Shown here piece after piece: positions 1 through 6,258 of a stretch of DNA of 8,347 bases (position 1 is its first letter; every line of letters begins with the position of its first letter). The notes below the pieces were generated by a model that did not search any database, was not told where the DNA came from, and saw only the letters and a program-made list of their open reading frames with translations. Source of the DNA: Candidatus Schekmanbacteria bacterium (lineage in GTDB: Bacteria > CSSED10-310 > JACPHN01). Where the stretch lies: contig JACPHN010000128.1 of the NCBI GenBank assembly GCA_016188575.1, positions 1 to 8,347 on the forward strand, read 5' to 3'. The position numbers were made by a program, and so were the translations under genes.

Positions 1-122
1 CCTTTCCCGTCGCTCTTGATTGCCTGATGCTCCCGTGAAACCGCGACCCAGTTGAAATTTCGGATTCGCACCCTGGTCGACTTCTGGCCGGCACAGATGG
101 CCTGATTTTCGCCAGCGGCGAA
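1..122. other. unassigned flank left of the DUF499 remnant
   Basis: Similarity to the second DUF499 copy stops abruptly at about position 123. To the left, all three minus-strand frames stay open to the window edge, which is not informative in only 120 bases of GC-rich DNA. I recognise no domain in any of them. This is the far side of a recombination breakpoint: whatever was joined to the DUF499 remnant lies mostly outside the window. Confidence 0.4.
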
Positions 123-1260
123 GGCGTGAACAGATGGATGCCGTCGAAAAGGGCCATCTTCTGGAAGGTCTGCTTGACGGTCTCTTCGATCTTTCGGCGC
201 ACCTCGGTCTGGTCGTCGAAGCGCCGCTTGCGGTCTTCCATCTCGCGCCTGAGGTTCGCACGAGTATCGAACCAGAACCGCGTGTTTTCAGCCGACTTGC
301 CGCCCGTGCTGTTGAGGTAGCACAGTCGGTCGACGATGCGACCCAGCGCATCGACATAGATCGCGGCCGTCTGTCCCGCCTGGAGGCACCCGAGCAACAC
401 CCGCGCCCGGTCGAGGCCGCGAATCCCCGCCCTGGTCGACACGCTCGACGGTGCCGTGCCGAGAAACAGCGTGCGCGCGACGCGCCGTGCCGCGTTGACC
501 TGACCTAGCCGCGCCTCGCGCGCCTCACGGTCGGTCGTCTCGGCGCGCTCGCCGTCGATGTCGCCCTCGATGACGGGGTCCCATCCGGGCGGTAACCGGC
601 AAGCTCGCCAGCAGGACCGCATTCGGGACGAGCTTCGCGGCTTCGGTGAGCGCCTGGACGAACGACAGGTTGCTGTCGTAGCTGCCGCCGCTCAGCTCCT
701 GTCCATCCGGGAACTGGCGGAGGTAGGCCACCAGCTCATCTATCAGCACCGCACACGGCGCGTGAGCCTCCAGCAGGCGCCGCAGCAGCTCCTTGCCCGG
801 CGACGTGCCGCTGGCGTCGGCTTCGCGCAACCCGGCCAGGCCTTCTTCCGCGCCGAGCTGCCACGCCAGCTCACCCCACAGCGTCTTGATGACCGTGCGG
901 CCCACCTTCCACGGCTGGCCCGCAGCATGCGCCGTGCGGTCGATCACCGCGACCAGCGCCCGCGGTGCATCCATGAGTCCGGCCCGATCGACCAGCGTGG
1001 AAGATGCCTGCCAAATCCGATAGGGGGCATTGCCGCATGGCGACGTGCCACACCGCAAGCATCGTGTGCGTCTTGCCACCGCCGAACGCAGTCTGGAGCT
1101 GGATGACGGGTTCGCCGCCCTTGCCGCCCAGGCGCTGCATCACCTGAGTGAGCAGCAGGCGTATCCCCTCGGTGATCAAGGTGCGGTCGAAAAACATCGC
1201 CGCATCCTGGTAGATCGCGGGTGCCTTGCCCGTGCGCACGGCCGAGATGTCTGCCGCGAG
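123..1260 (-). pseudogene. DUF499 ATPase pseudogene (second, decayed copy)
   Basis: This is a second copy of the DUF499 ATPase gene that also lies at 3577-5469, in the same orientation and visibly about 90% or more identical. It matches 3797-5400 and lacks both the first 23 or so codons and the gene's 3' end. Two lesions kill it. One extra base at about 1001-1004 shifts frame just after the segment carrying the P-loop (FGGGKTHT, about 1097-1120). A 467-bp deletion at about 596 (bases equivalent to 4270-4737) joins the end of the Walker B region ([11 protein letters not shown], reading down from about 755) to the C-terminal part in another frame. The three intact blocks therefore lie in three different frames. 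DUF499 proteins are predicted P-loop ATPases paired with DUF1156 methylases in defence loci; this copy cannot make one. Both ends are sharp breakpoints, the right one inside a RiPP-leader-like gene. Confidence 0.88.
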
Positions 1261-1322
1261 CCACCCGCTACGGTTTCGAGATCGTCGGCGGCGAGGGCTT
1301 CAACTTTTTCGTTCTCTGCCAT
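1176..1322 (-). CDS. chimeric small ORF: double-glycine RiPP-like leader fused to DUF499 debris
   Basis: The ATG at 1322 lies 7 nt after a clean GGAGG (1330-1334), so the start is well supported. The first 21 residues begin [10 protein letters not shown], are acidic and end DDLETVAGG at codon 21, the pattern of double-glycine leaders of bacteriocins and other RiPP precursors, which are cut after GG by C39-type peptidases during export. Right after the GG codon (1260) the sequence becomes the decayed DUF499 copy read out of frame: a basic, low-complexity 27-residue tail ([10 protein letters not shown]...) to a TGA at 1176-1178. The original core peptide is therefore missing. I see no maturation enzyme or transporter gene in the window. 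The leader reading is inferred from composition, the GG and the ribosome-binding site. A chance GC-rich ORF remains possible, though the strong ribosome-binding site argues against it. Confidence 0.5.
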   Translation of the reverse strand: MAENEKVEALAADDLETVAGGSRQTSRPCARARHPRSTRMRRCFSTAP

Positions 1323-1329
1323 TTGGAAG

Positions 1330-1334
1330 CCTCC
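1330..1334 (-). promoter_or_regulatory. ribosome-binding site of the chimeric leader ORF
   Basis: On the minus strand GGAGG is followed by 7 nt and then the ATG at 1322-1320. It is the strongest Shine-Dalgarno match near the DUF499 remnant, and it picks the leader start over the plus-strand ORFs that overlap here. Confidence 0.55.
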
Positions 1335-1366
1335 AAGATGAAGTTCATCCATTCGTCAGCCGGTCC

Positions 1367-1390
1367 GAAACCCCGCCCTTCAGGGCGGAA
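1367..1390. repeat. GC-rich REP-like hairpin
   Basis: A perfect 6-bp stem (CCGCCC at 1373-1378, GGGCGG at 1383-1388) encloses the loop TTCA, in the context GAAACCCCGCCCTTCAGG. This type of hairpin is common at the ends of IS200/IS605-group elements and in REP-like palindromes. No tnpA or tnpB gene is visible, so it would be an orphan end or a REP. It lies 45 bases upstream of the leader ORF start, so it could also form in that transcript's 5' leader. Confidence 0.5.
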
Positions 1391-1391
1391 T

Positions 1392-1566
1392 CGCTGCGGA
1401 ACCCCGGCCTGAAACGCATGAGTGACATTACGGCAAACCGCATGACGGCGCTGTCGACTTCCTTCTTTTTCCCCATTGACACGGGTAGCGGGGTGAGGAG
1501 AATCGCGGCAGGATCTCGTTCGCGGCCAACAATGTCACTCACACGTTGAAGGCCGGGGTTTCAGCG
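1392..1566. repeat. 175-bp element bounded by ~36-bp imperfect inverted repeats
   Basis: The left arm (1392-1429, containing CCCCGGCCTGAAACG and TGAGTGACATT) pairs with the right arm (1531-1566, containing AATGTCACTCA and AAGGCCGGGG). About 30 of 36 positions match in reverse complement, allowing a 2-base gap. The arms enclose about 100 bases with no convincing gene; a 65-codon minus-strand ORF and plus-strand ORFs across it look like readings of the repeats. The form suits a small non-autonomous element (MITE- or PATE-like) or a decayed IS with both ends kept. No target duplication was identified. Confidence 0.55.
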
Positions 1567-1569
1567 GTG

Positions 1570-1600
1570 GTTTGGGCGGGGTCATAAACCCCGCCCAAAC
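1570..1600. repeat. perfect 13-bp hairpin, possible terminator
   Basis: GTTTGGGCGGGGT (1570-1582) and ACCCCGCCCAAAC (1588-1600) pair perfectly around a 5-base loop, CATAA. It lies about 210 bases beyond the stop of the 186-residue gene, so it could end that transcript. No T-run follows on either strand, so a classical intrinsic terminator is not supported. Its closeness to the two other palindromes favours a repeat-element origin. Confidence 0.55.
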
Positions 1601-1605
1601 ATGTC

Positions 1606-1623
1606 GCCGGCCTAAAGGCCGGC
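1606..1623. repeat. perfect 8-bp palindromic hairpin
   Basis: GCCGGCCT (1606-1613) pairs with AGGCCGGC (1616-1623). It is separated by only five bases from the 13-bp hairpin at 1570-1600 and shares the GGCCGG motif with the arms of the neighbouring inverted-repeat element. Together these palindromes fill most of 1367-1623. Confidence 0.55.
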
Positions 1624-1681
1624 ATCCCTATTGGTCACCAGCCACTGTGGCCCGGCAATCGTGAGTGAATAAAGCAAGGTA

Positions 1682-1705
1682 CGTGCCACCGTGCCACCGT
1701 GCCAT
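1682..1705. repeat. three tandem copies of an 8-bp unit
   Basis: The unit CGTGCCAC occurs at 1682-1689 and 1690-1697 and as CGTGCCAT at 1698-1705. It lies in the non-coding stretch 1627-1810 downstream of the 186-residue gene. Apart from this array I see nothing in that stretch; the ORFs across it overlap the real gene or lack a start signal. It could be a slippage-prone repeat or iterons for a binding protein; three units are too few to decide. Confidence 0.5.
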
Positions 1706-1810
1706 CGTCAATCGAAGCGCGCGCCAAGCACCTTCTCGATATGGCCTTGTTGGCGGCATGGAACCGAAGCACCAGACTATGGAGTGTAAGCTCCAGACGC
1801 CTCGCGCCAA

Positions 1811-2371
1811 TCAGTCTTTCATGTCTGTGAAGAACAGCACGACGAGCTCGTAGGGACCAGGCACAACGAGACGCCTTGTGTCGAACCCCAATCCAGCGAC
1901 TGCGTTCACCACGCGCTTGCTTCCCGGAAGGCGCGTTGTCTTGGAGGAGTACCAGGCTGCGACGCCGGTCGACGGCTCCACCCTGTGGGTCCAATGTTCT
2001 CGCGGAAGGTGCTCACCACCGCTCCACCAGAGCTCGACGCGATTCAGGTCATGGCGCACTTGGAAGTGCCCGAGGTTCCAGCGTGGTGATGACACGTCGA
2101 AGAATCCTTCCGGCGGCCGCGGAAGCGTACCATCCATTCCCTGAAACCATCCGCGTAGTGGCAAGCCGCCGTACCCGAAGTCGCTGGTAACAGCGCCGAC
2201 GATACCGTCCTTCGACGTGAGGATCGAAAGCCCGCCGTGGGCCAGTTCCACCTTGTTGGACTGGTCCAGACCTGCCCCGGCGCCGAAGAATTCGGATGCC
2301 GGCCGTTCCTCCAGGAAGCCTACGTAGAATCCGCCCCTCACGAAGTCATACCTAATCCCGATGCCTGCCAT
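1811..2371 (-). CDS. hypothetical protein, 186 aa
   Basis: I do not recognise this protein. The ATG at 2371 has GGAGG nine bases upstream, a good start signal, and the frame is open for 186 codons. The N-terminal half is rich in Gly and aromatics (starts MAGIGIRYDFVRGGFYVGF). The middle carries many Trp residues (RGWFQGMDG, RWNLGHFQV, VELWWSGGEH), and the end is a hydrophobic strand-like segment, YELVVLFFTDMKD. No signal peptide, membrane helix or catalytic motif stands out, so it looks like a soluble beta-rich domain. It stands alone between two inverted-repeat elements, both of which may be mobile. Codon pattern and ribosome-binding site suggest a real gene. Confidence 0.65.
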   Translation of the reverse strand: MAGIGIRYDFVRGGFYVGFLEERPASEFFGAGAGLDQSNKVELAHGGLSILTSKDGIVGAVTSDFGYGGLPLRGWFQGMDGTLPRPPEGFFDVSSPRWNLGHFQVRHDLNRVELWWSGGEHLPREHWTHRVEPSTGVAAWYSSKTTRLPGSKRVVNAVAGLGFDTRRLVVPGPYELVVLFFTDMKD

Positions 2372-2400
2372 GGGTCTCGGCCTCCAATGGGCCTGATCAT

Positions 2401-2553
2401 AAAACGGAAAGGCTCTTGATGGATTCCGGGGAGCTAGTCAGAGAGCGCTCCCAATCGGCAGCCGCAAATGGCGGCGCCAAGGCGTCCATTCGCCCTGGCG
2501 CACCGGTTTATCCGATCAACTCCCCGGATCCCACTTTGAGCATTTCCGTTTCG
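2401..2553. repeat. 153-bp element with ~35-bp terminal inverted repeats (MITE-like)
   Basis: The left arm 2401-2435 (AAAACGGAAAGGCTC ... TTCCGGGGAGCT) is the imperfect reverse complement of 2518-2553 (AACTCCCCGGATCCC ... GCATTTCCGTTTCG); roughly 26-28 of 35 positions pair. Inside, GGCGCCAAGGCG and CGCCCTGGCGCA form a further near-perfect hairpin, so the whole unit could fold into one long structure. It fills most of the 236-base gap between vapC and the 186-residue gene, where I see no other gene. It may be a MITE or a collapsed IS that kept its two ends; I cannot name the family. Confidence 0.55.
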
Positions 2554-2607
2554 TGAGCAGACCCCTTGGCGCCGGTAACATGATCTCGCGAGCGCTACAC
2601 GTCCACA

Positions 2608-3036
2608 TCACGCCAGCGGGTTGAACACCTTGAGCCCCGGGAAGACCCGGAAGTCCGTATCTGCCGAGCACAGCGTGAGGCCATGCCCGATTGCGATCGC
2701 GGCAAGGTGGGCGTCAGGAATGCGCTTTCCGGTGGCGTTCGTATCGCGAATGACGCGTGCCAGCAGGGCCGCATGCGTGTTCACCGGCGCGGGAACCCAG
2801 ACATTCGGCAGCGCCAACCACTCCTCCACCTGGGCCCAGCCGTCTGACACGGAGAGGGGTCGAGGAAAAATACGGGGGTTTGTGGCGATCCGGAGAAAAC
2901 CGGTCAGGCTCTCCTATGGCATGCCGACCCGGGTTGGCGAGTTTAGCACCTCCTCCAGCCAGGCCCGCGCGACCGCATGCTGAGGCAGATCGCTGAGTTT
3001 GGCGTACAGCAAGAGGTTCACATCGAGGAGGATCAC
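2608..3036 (-). pseudogene. vapC: VapC-family PIN toxin with an in-frame amber codon
   Basis: Read through, this is a full-length 142-residue PIN-domain ribonuclease of the VapC type. These toxins cut RNA with a cluster of acidic residues. The N-terminus VILLDVNLLLYA carries Asp5; the C-terminal half has PDAHLAAIAIGHG (Asp108) and CSADTDFRVFPGL (Asp126, Asp128). Codon 41 (2914-2916) is TAG where this family usually has Trp in a P-W motif, so one G-to-A change would split the gene. The frame is otherwise intact on both sides. Start: the GTG at 3036 overlaps the vapB stop by four bases (GTGA), which points to translational coupling. A GTG at 2850 could restart a C-terminal fragment, but it would lack Asp5. 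Alternatives are amber suppression or a sequencing error. Confidence 0.85.
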
Positions 3037-3290
3037 CCGTTGGCCTGGGTCCAAGAGGCCTCGTCGTCGATGACTATGATCTCGCTGGTACGCGTCAGAT
3101 CGACGCACGGAATCCCTGTAGAGACAGGGCGGATCCGATACTGTTCTCGGGGTGGTTTTGGCGGTTCGCTATGATCAAGGCCGGCGCGAAGGTAGCGGTT
3201 GACGGCCTCCTTCAGCGAGAGCCCAGCTTCCATCCGTGCTTGCTCGAGGCGGACAGCGACATCGTCTTCGAGGGTTAGCCTGGTTCTCAT
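3033..3290 (-). CDS. vapB: VapB-family ribbon-helix-helix antitoxin
   Basis: This 85-residue protein starts MRTRLTLEDDVAVRLEQAR. That is a ribbon-helix-helix DNA-binding domain (residues 1-40, strand RTRLTL then two helices) like those of VapB antitoxins, which repress their own operon and neutralise the VapC RNase. The C-terminal half (45-85) is variable and would wrap the toxin; its acidic/hydrophobic stretch EIIVIDDEASW is a plausible toxin-binding segment. It overlaps vapC by four bases. A near-consensus promoter sits directly upstream, leaving almost no 5' leader and no Shine-Dalgarno sequence. The gene is intact although its toxin carries a stop codon. Confidence 0.85.
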   Translation of the reverse strand: MRTRLTLEDDVAVRLEQARMEAGLSLKEAVNRYLRAGLDHSEPPKPPREQYRIRPVSTGIPCVDLTRTSEIIVIDDEASWTQANG

Positions 3291-3297
3291 ACATCAA

Positions 3298-3326
3298 GTC
3301 ATAAACCTGTCATGGCATGATGTCAA
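3298..3326 (-). promoter_or_regulatory. sigma70-type promoter of vapBC, probably leaderless
   Basis: On the minus strand TTGACA (3326-3321, perfect -35) is followed by a 17-nt spacer and TATGAC (3303-3298, four of six -10 bases). The -10 ends only 7 nt before the vapB ATG, so transcription should start at or within a base or two of that ATG. The spacer contains the palindrome CATGCCATG, a candidate VapB operator. The promoter lies next to the stop of the upstream out-of-frame DUF499 ORF. Confidence 0.6.
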
Positions 3327-5469
3327 GCCCCGCCATCCTGGCACAGGTGCAGCCGGCAAAGTGGCTGCATTCGTTTGGGCCATTCGCTAGCTGAAGATCT
3401 GGGCCACGGAACAAGAAAAGCCGGCCAGGACGGAGCCGCCGTCCAGCGTTCACCTTCGCCAAGGACGCGGGGAATCTTGGCGAGCTCGTAAACGATGACG
3501 GTGCGGGTGGCGGGATCGACGGTCCAGACGGCCTGGGAGCCGGCAGCGAGCCATTCGTTGGCCTTGTCGCGGACCTCGCGAGCGCCGTCCGCGTCGCATC
3601 TCGCAACCGCGAGAGCACGGTATGGTCTGGCGCGACGAAGAGCAGCCGGTTCGGGCGATGGCGCGGCTGGTTGCCATGGGAGCGCAGGTAGTCGTGGATC
3701 GCGTCTTCCACATCGCGTGGCATCAGCTTGATGAAACCGCGTGTCGGTGGCAGCACCACGAGCCGCATCGCCGCGTCGTCGGGGACATCCGCAGGTGGCG
3801 TGAACACATGGACGCCGTCGAAAAGCGCCATCTTCTGGAAGGTTTTCTTGACGATCTCTTCGATGTTCCGACGCACATCGGTCTGGTCGTCGAAGCGCCG
3901 CTTGCGGTCTTCCATCTCGCGCCGGAGGTTCGCGCGGGTATCGAACCAGAACCGCGTGTTTTCCGCCGACTTATCGCCCGTGCTGTTGAGGTAGCACAGT
4001 CGGTCGACGACGCGACCCAGCGCATCGACATAGATCGCGGTCGTCTGTCCCGCCTGGAGGCATCCGAGCAGCACCCGCGCCCGGTCGAGGCCGCGAATGC
4101 CCGGCCTGGTCGACACGCTCGACGGAGCGGTGCCGAGAAACAGCGTGCGCGCCACTCGCCGTGCCGCGTTGACCTGGCCCAGCCGCGCCTCGCGCGCCTC
4201 GAGGTCGGTCGTCTCGGCGCGCTCGCCGTCGATGTCGCCCTCGATGACCGGGTCCCATCCCGGCGGCAACAGGTAGGTCATCTCGTTGCGGACGTCCGTG
4301 TCGGACAGCGGCAAACTGCCCGGCATGATCATCAGGTCCTGGTTGTTCGCCTTCCACAGACGACTGATCACCTTGGCCATGAGCTTGAGCACGCCGCGCG
4401 TGCGCTGAAAGCCGTCAATCGTGCTCCAGTCCTCGTAGAGTCGGTCGAAGAGCTCGGGGTGGATCGGGTAGGCCTGGAGCAGTCGGTCGTAGTACCGGCC
4501 TTCCTGCGTTTCGCCAGGCAGGTTCGATCCCTCGGCCACGTAGGCGTCGGCAAAGGCGCGGCACACGGCATCGCGTTCCTTGAGGTCGCGGATCGGCTCG
4601 AACAGGCGGCGGCGCACGATCTCGAACGCCTCCTCTGCCGCCACGGGCTTCCACAGCGCCTGGACGCGACCGAAGGTCTTCTCCAGCGCGCGCAAGGCGC
4701 CGACGCCGCGGTTGCTACCGGCTTCGACGTCGGACTCCGGCAAGCTCGCCAGCAGGACCGCGTTCGGGACGAGCTTGGCGGCTTCGGTGAGCGCCTGGAC
4801 GAACGACAGGTTGCTGTCATAGCTGCCGCCGCTCAGCGCCTGTCCATCCGGGAACTGGCGGATGTAGGCCACCAGCTCATCCATCAGCACCGCGCACGGC
4901 GCGTGAGCCTCCAGCAGGCGCCGCAGCAGCTCCTTGCCCGGCGAGGTGCCGCTGGCGTCGGCTTCGCGCAACACGGCCAAGCCTTCTTCCCCGCCGAGCT
5001 GCCACGCCAGCTCTCCCCACAGCGTCTTGATGACCGTGCGGCCCACCTTCCAGGGTTGGCCGGGAGCATGCGCCGTGCCGTCGATCACCGCGACCCGCGC
5101 CCGCGGTGCATCCATGAGTCCGGCCCGATCGACCAACGTAGGGATGCCTGCCAAATCCGACAGGGTGCCTTGCCGCATGGCGACGTGCCACACCGCGAGC
5201 ATGGTGTGCGTCTTGCCACCGCCGAACGCGGTCTGGAGCTGGATGACGGGTTCGCCGCCCTTGCCGGCCAGGCGCTGCATCACCTGGGTGAGCAGCAGGC
5301 GCATCCCCTCGGTGATGTAGGTGCGGTCGAAAAACATCGCTGCATCCTGGTAGATCGCTGGTGCCTTGCCCGTGCGCACGGCCGAGATGTCGGCCGCGAA
5401 CTCGGCCTGTTGGAAAGTGCCTTTCAGCACATCGGCGTGGGGGATCGCGATTTCGCGCCAGGGTTTCAT
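3310..5469 (-). CDS. DUF499-family P-loop ATPase, C-terminally truncated
   Basis: The ATG at 5469 follows AGGAG with a 6-nt spacer. Residues 1-631 are a typical DUF499 ATPase: P-loop FGGGKTHT at 82-89, Walker [12 protein letters not shown] at 192-202 (Asp197, Glu198), and a conserved helical C-terminal block ending at [20 protein letters not shown] and [12 protein letters not shown]499 proteins occur beside DUF1156 methylases in anti-phage loci and are thought to supply an ATP-driven step; the mechanism is not established. From my memory of the family, full-length members have roughly 900-1100 residues. Here homology stops at codon 631 (3577), and the remaining 88 residues are a Pro/Arg-rich out-of-frame reading of the Uma2 fragment and vapB promoter region. 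The ATPase core is intact, so a stable truncated protein is possible, but the C-terminal third is gone. A decayed second copy lies at 123-1260. Confidence 0.87.
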   Translation of the reverse strand: MKPWREIAIPHADVLKGTFQQAEFAADISAVRTGKAPAIYQDAAMFFDRTYITEGMRLLLTQVMQRLAGKGGEPVIQLQTAFGGGKTHTMLAVWHVAMRQGTLSDLAGIPTLVDRAGLMDAPRARVAVIDGTAHAPGQPWKVGRTVIKTLWGELAWQLGGEEGLAVLREADASGTSPGKELLRRLLEAHAPCAVLMDELVAYIRQFPDGQALSGGSYDSNLSFVQALTEAAKLVPNAVLLASLPESDVEAGSNRGVGALRALEKTFGRVQALWKPVAAEEAFEIVRRRLFEPIRDLKERDAVCRAFADAYVAEGSNLPGETQEGRYYDRLLQAYPIHPELFDRLYEDWSTIDGFQRTRGVLKLMAKVISRLWKANNQDLMIMPGSLPLSDTDVRNEMTYLLPPGWDPVIEGDIDGERAETTDLEAREARLGQVNAARRVARTLFLGTAPSSVSTRPGIRGLDRARVLLGCLQAGQTTAIYVDALGRVVDRLCYLNSTGDKSAENTRFWFDTRANLRREMEDRKRRFDDQTDVRRNIEEIVKKTFQKMALFDGVHVFTPPADVPDDAAMRLVVLPPTRGFIKLMPRDVEDAIHDYLRSHGNQPRHRPNRLLFVAPDHTVLSRLRDATRTALARSATRPTNGSLPAPRPSGPSIPPPAPSSFTSSPRFPASLAKVNAGRRLRPGRLFLFRGPDLQLANGPNECSHFAGCTCARMAGLDIMP
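3387..3577 (-). pseudogene. C-terminal fragment of a Uma2-family (DUF820) nuclease gene
   Basis: In a frame different from the upstream DUF499 ORF, minus-strand codons from 3577 read [13 protein letters not shown], then [14 protein letters not shown] and RVLGEGE. This is the C-terminal hallmark of Uma2 proteins, PD-(D/E)XK-fold putative endonucleases abundant in cyanobacteria and other bacteria with many mobile elements. After 3449 one base is missing; the next frame continues [10 protein letters not shown] and ends SVAQIFS at a TAG (3387-3389), the usual end of the family. The N-terminal two thirds with most of the nuclease core are absent, replaced at about 3577 by DUF499 sequence. It cannot be expressed as a working nuclease. 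Confidence 0.75.
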
Positions 5470-5515
5470 CGGTGGCTCCTAGAATGAGGGATCGCGGTGT
5501 CGTGCGCCGCATGAC

Positions 5516-5871
5516 TCAGAGGCGGGAACGTCGAATCCGTATTCGACGTTCTGTGATCGTAACGATGACGGATCCCACCAAATCGTCTACATGATGTTCC
5601 AGCAGCTCGGCCAACGCGTTGAGCTGATCGTCGACGGATAGCTCAACCAATCGGACGAGAGGACCATGGGGAAGTTTTCTAACAAATATCAGCTCGCGAA
5701 GTCATTATCTTAAGTAAGCAGCACCATATTCTCTCGGAACGCAAATGCCATGAGCTGCTCGTCGCTGGCTTTGATATTAATGGTTGCCGCAGACGTAACC
5801 TCATGCTTCTCATGGATGAGAAAGGCTTGGAGCGAACGCGAAGACACGAAAACATCAAGCAAGAATTTCAT
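5516..5871 (-). pseudogene. DUF5615 PIN-like toxin, broken by a stop codon and a frameshift
   Basis: The ATG at 5871 overlaps the stop of the DUF433 gene (ATGA), the usual coupling in DUF433/DUF5615 toxin-antitoxin pairs. Codons 1-53 read MKFLLDVFVSSRSLQAFL, then HEVTSA, ASDEQLMAFA and MVLLT, matching the N-terminal half of PIN-like DUF5615 toxins with the catalytic Asp in LLDV. Codon 54 (5710-5712) is TAA where the family has Glu or Asp before D.DF. A few codons later one base is lost, and the next frame gives ELIFVRKLPHGPLVRLVEL and VIVTITERRIRIRRS to a TGA at 5516-5518. Two independent lesions make it a true pseudogene. It ends 46 bases before the DUF499 start. Confidence 0.85.
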
Positions 5872-6116
5872 GACGCTCTGGCTATTCGTTCCTGGACCTG
5901 CTCACCAGACAGTGAGCGGTGTGCGTATGCCAGACACGCCTGAATGTCCGCCGATTCCAAAAAAGGATATTCCTGAAGCAATCGTTCCGGCGTATCTCCG
6001 GCCACAAGCATTCCGAGCACGTGCTCCACGGCGATTCGCATGCCGCGAATGATCGGCTTGCCACCAAAAATTTCCGGGTCGGTCACGATACGTTCCATCA
6101 ACTCATCTTCTGTCAT
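5868..6116 (-). CDS. DUF433 antitoxin
   Basis: This 82-residue protein has the DUF433 signature: IVTDPEIFGGKPIIRGMRI (residues 10-28), then a helix-turn-helix-like segment with DTPERLLQEYPFLESADIQA (41-60) and a helical end. DUF433 proteins act as DNA-binding antitoxins for PIN-like DUF5615 RNases, and exactly such a gene, broken, follows with an ATGA overlap. I chose the ATG at 6116 because family homology starts there (MTEDELMERI) and AGGAG lies 8 nt upstream. A longer frame to 6260 is a reading of the DUF1156 remnant. The ribosome-binding site and start region were copied from, or share origin with, the equivalent site at 7011-7025. Confidence 0.85.
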   Translation of the reverse strand: MTEDELMERIVTDPEIFGGKPIIRGMRIAVEHVLGMLVAGDTPERLLQEYPFLESADIQACLAYAHRSLSGEQVQERIARAS

Positions 6117-6125
6117 CTGGGGGTC

Positions 6126-6258
6126 TCCTAACCGAACAGGTTCATTTGCTTCGGGCCGGGGATCCTGGCCGCGGCGCTTTCGATGCAGGTCCAGTCCGGC
6201 GCGCCGCCACGTCAGCAGACGCATGCTGCATGCTGCCACCAGCGGATTCGACTTCAGC
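6126..6258 (-). pseudogene. duplicated, internally deleted 3' end of the DUF1156 gene
   Basis: Bases 6114-6202 repeat 7011-7098 almost exactly: the last codons of DUF1156 (ending PKQMNLFG and a TAG at 6126-6128), its stop, the downstream ribosome-binding site and the next ATG, with about five substitutions and two extra bases. Just upstream, 6203-6258 matches about 7322-7367, the segment coding [11 protein letters not shown], with a 7-base insertion. The roughly 220 bases between these parts in the long copy are absent here. The remnant is not expressed in frame. It abuts the 3' end of the DUF3368 toxin and leads directly into DUF433, so it marks the join between two toxin-antitoxin cassettes. 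Confidence 0.8.

Noticed and set aside
1476-1504. TTGACA plus weak -10 (AGAATC) on the plus strand
   Set aside because: The -10 matches only three of six bases and no plus-strand gene follows.
1345-1542. 65-codon minus-strand ORF
   Set aside because: It reads through the arms of the inverted-repeat element and the REP-like hairpin; the sequence looks like repeat translation.
1367-1623. CRISPR array or integron attC sites in the palindrome cluster
   Set aside because: The repeats are inverted rather than direct, with no regular spacers, and there is no integrase and no attC core spacing.
1635-1994. 119-codon minus-strand ORF overlapping the 186-residue gene
   Set aside because: Low-complexity Arg-rich sequence in another frame of the better-supported gene, without a convincing start signal.
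3622-5487. 621-codon plus-strand ORF
   Set aside because: It is antisense to the DUF499 gene. Its open length follows from GC-rich codon bias, its Arg/Val/Gln-rich sequence matches no family, and the minus strand carries the clear Walker motifs.
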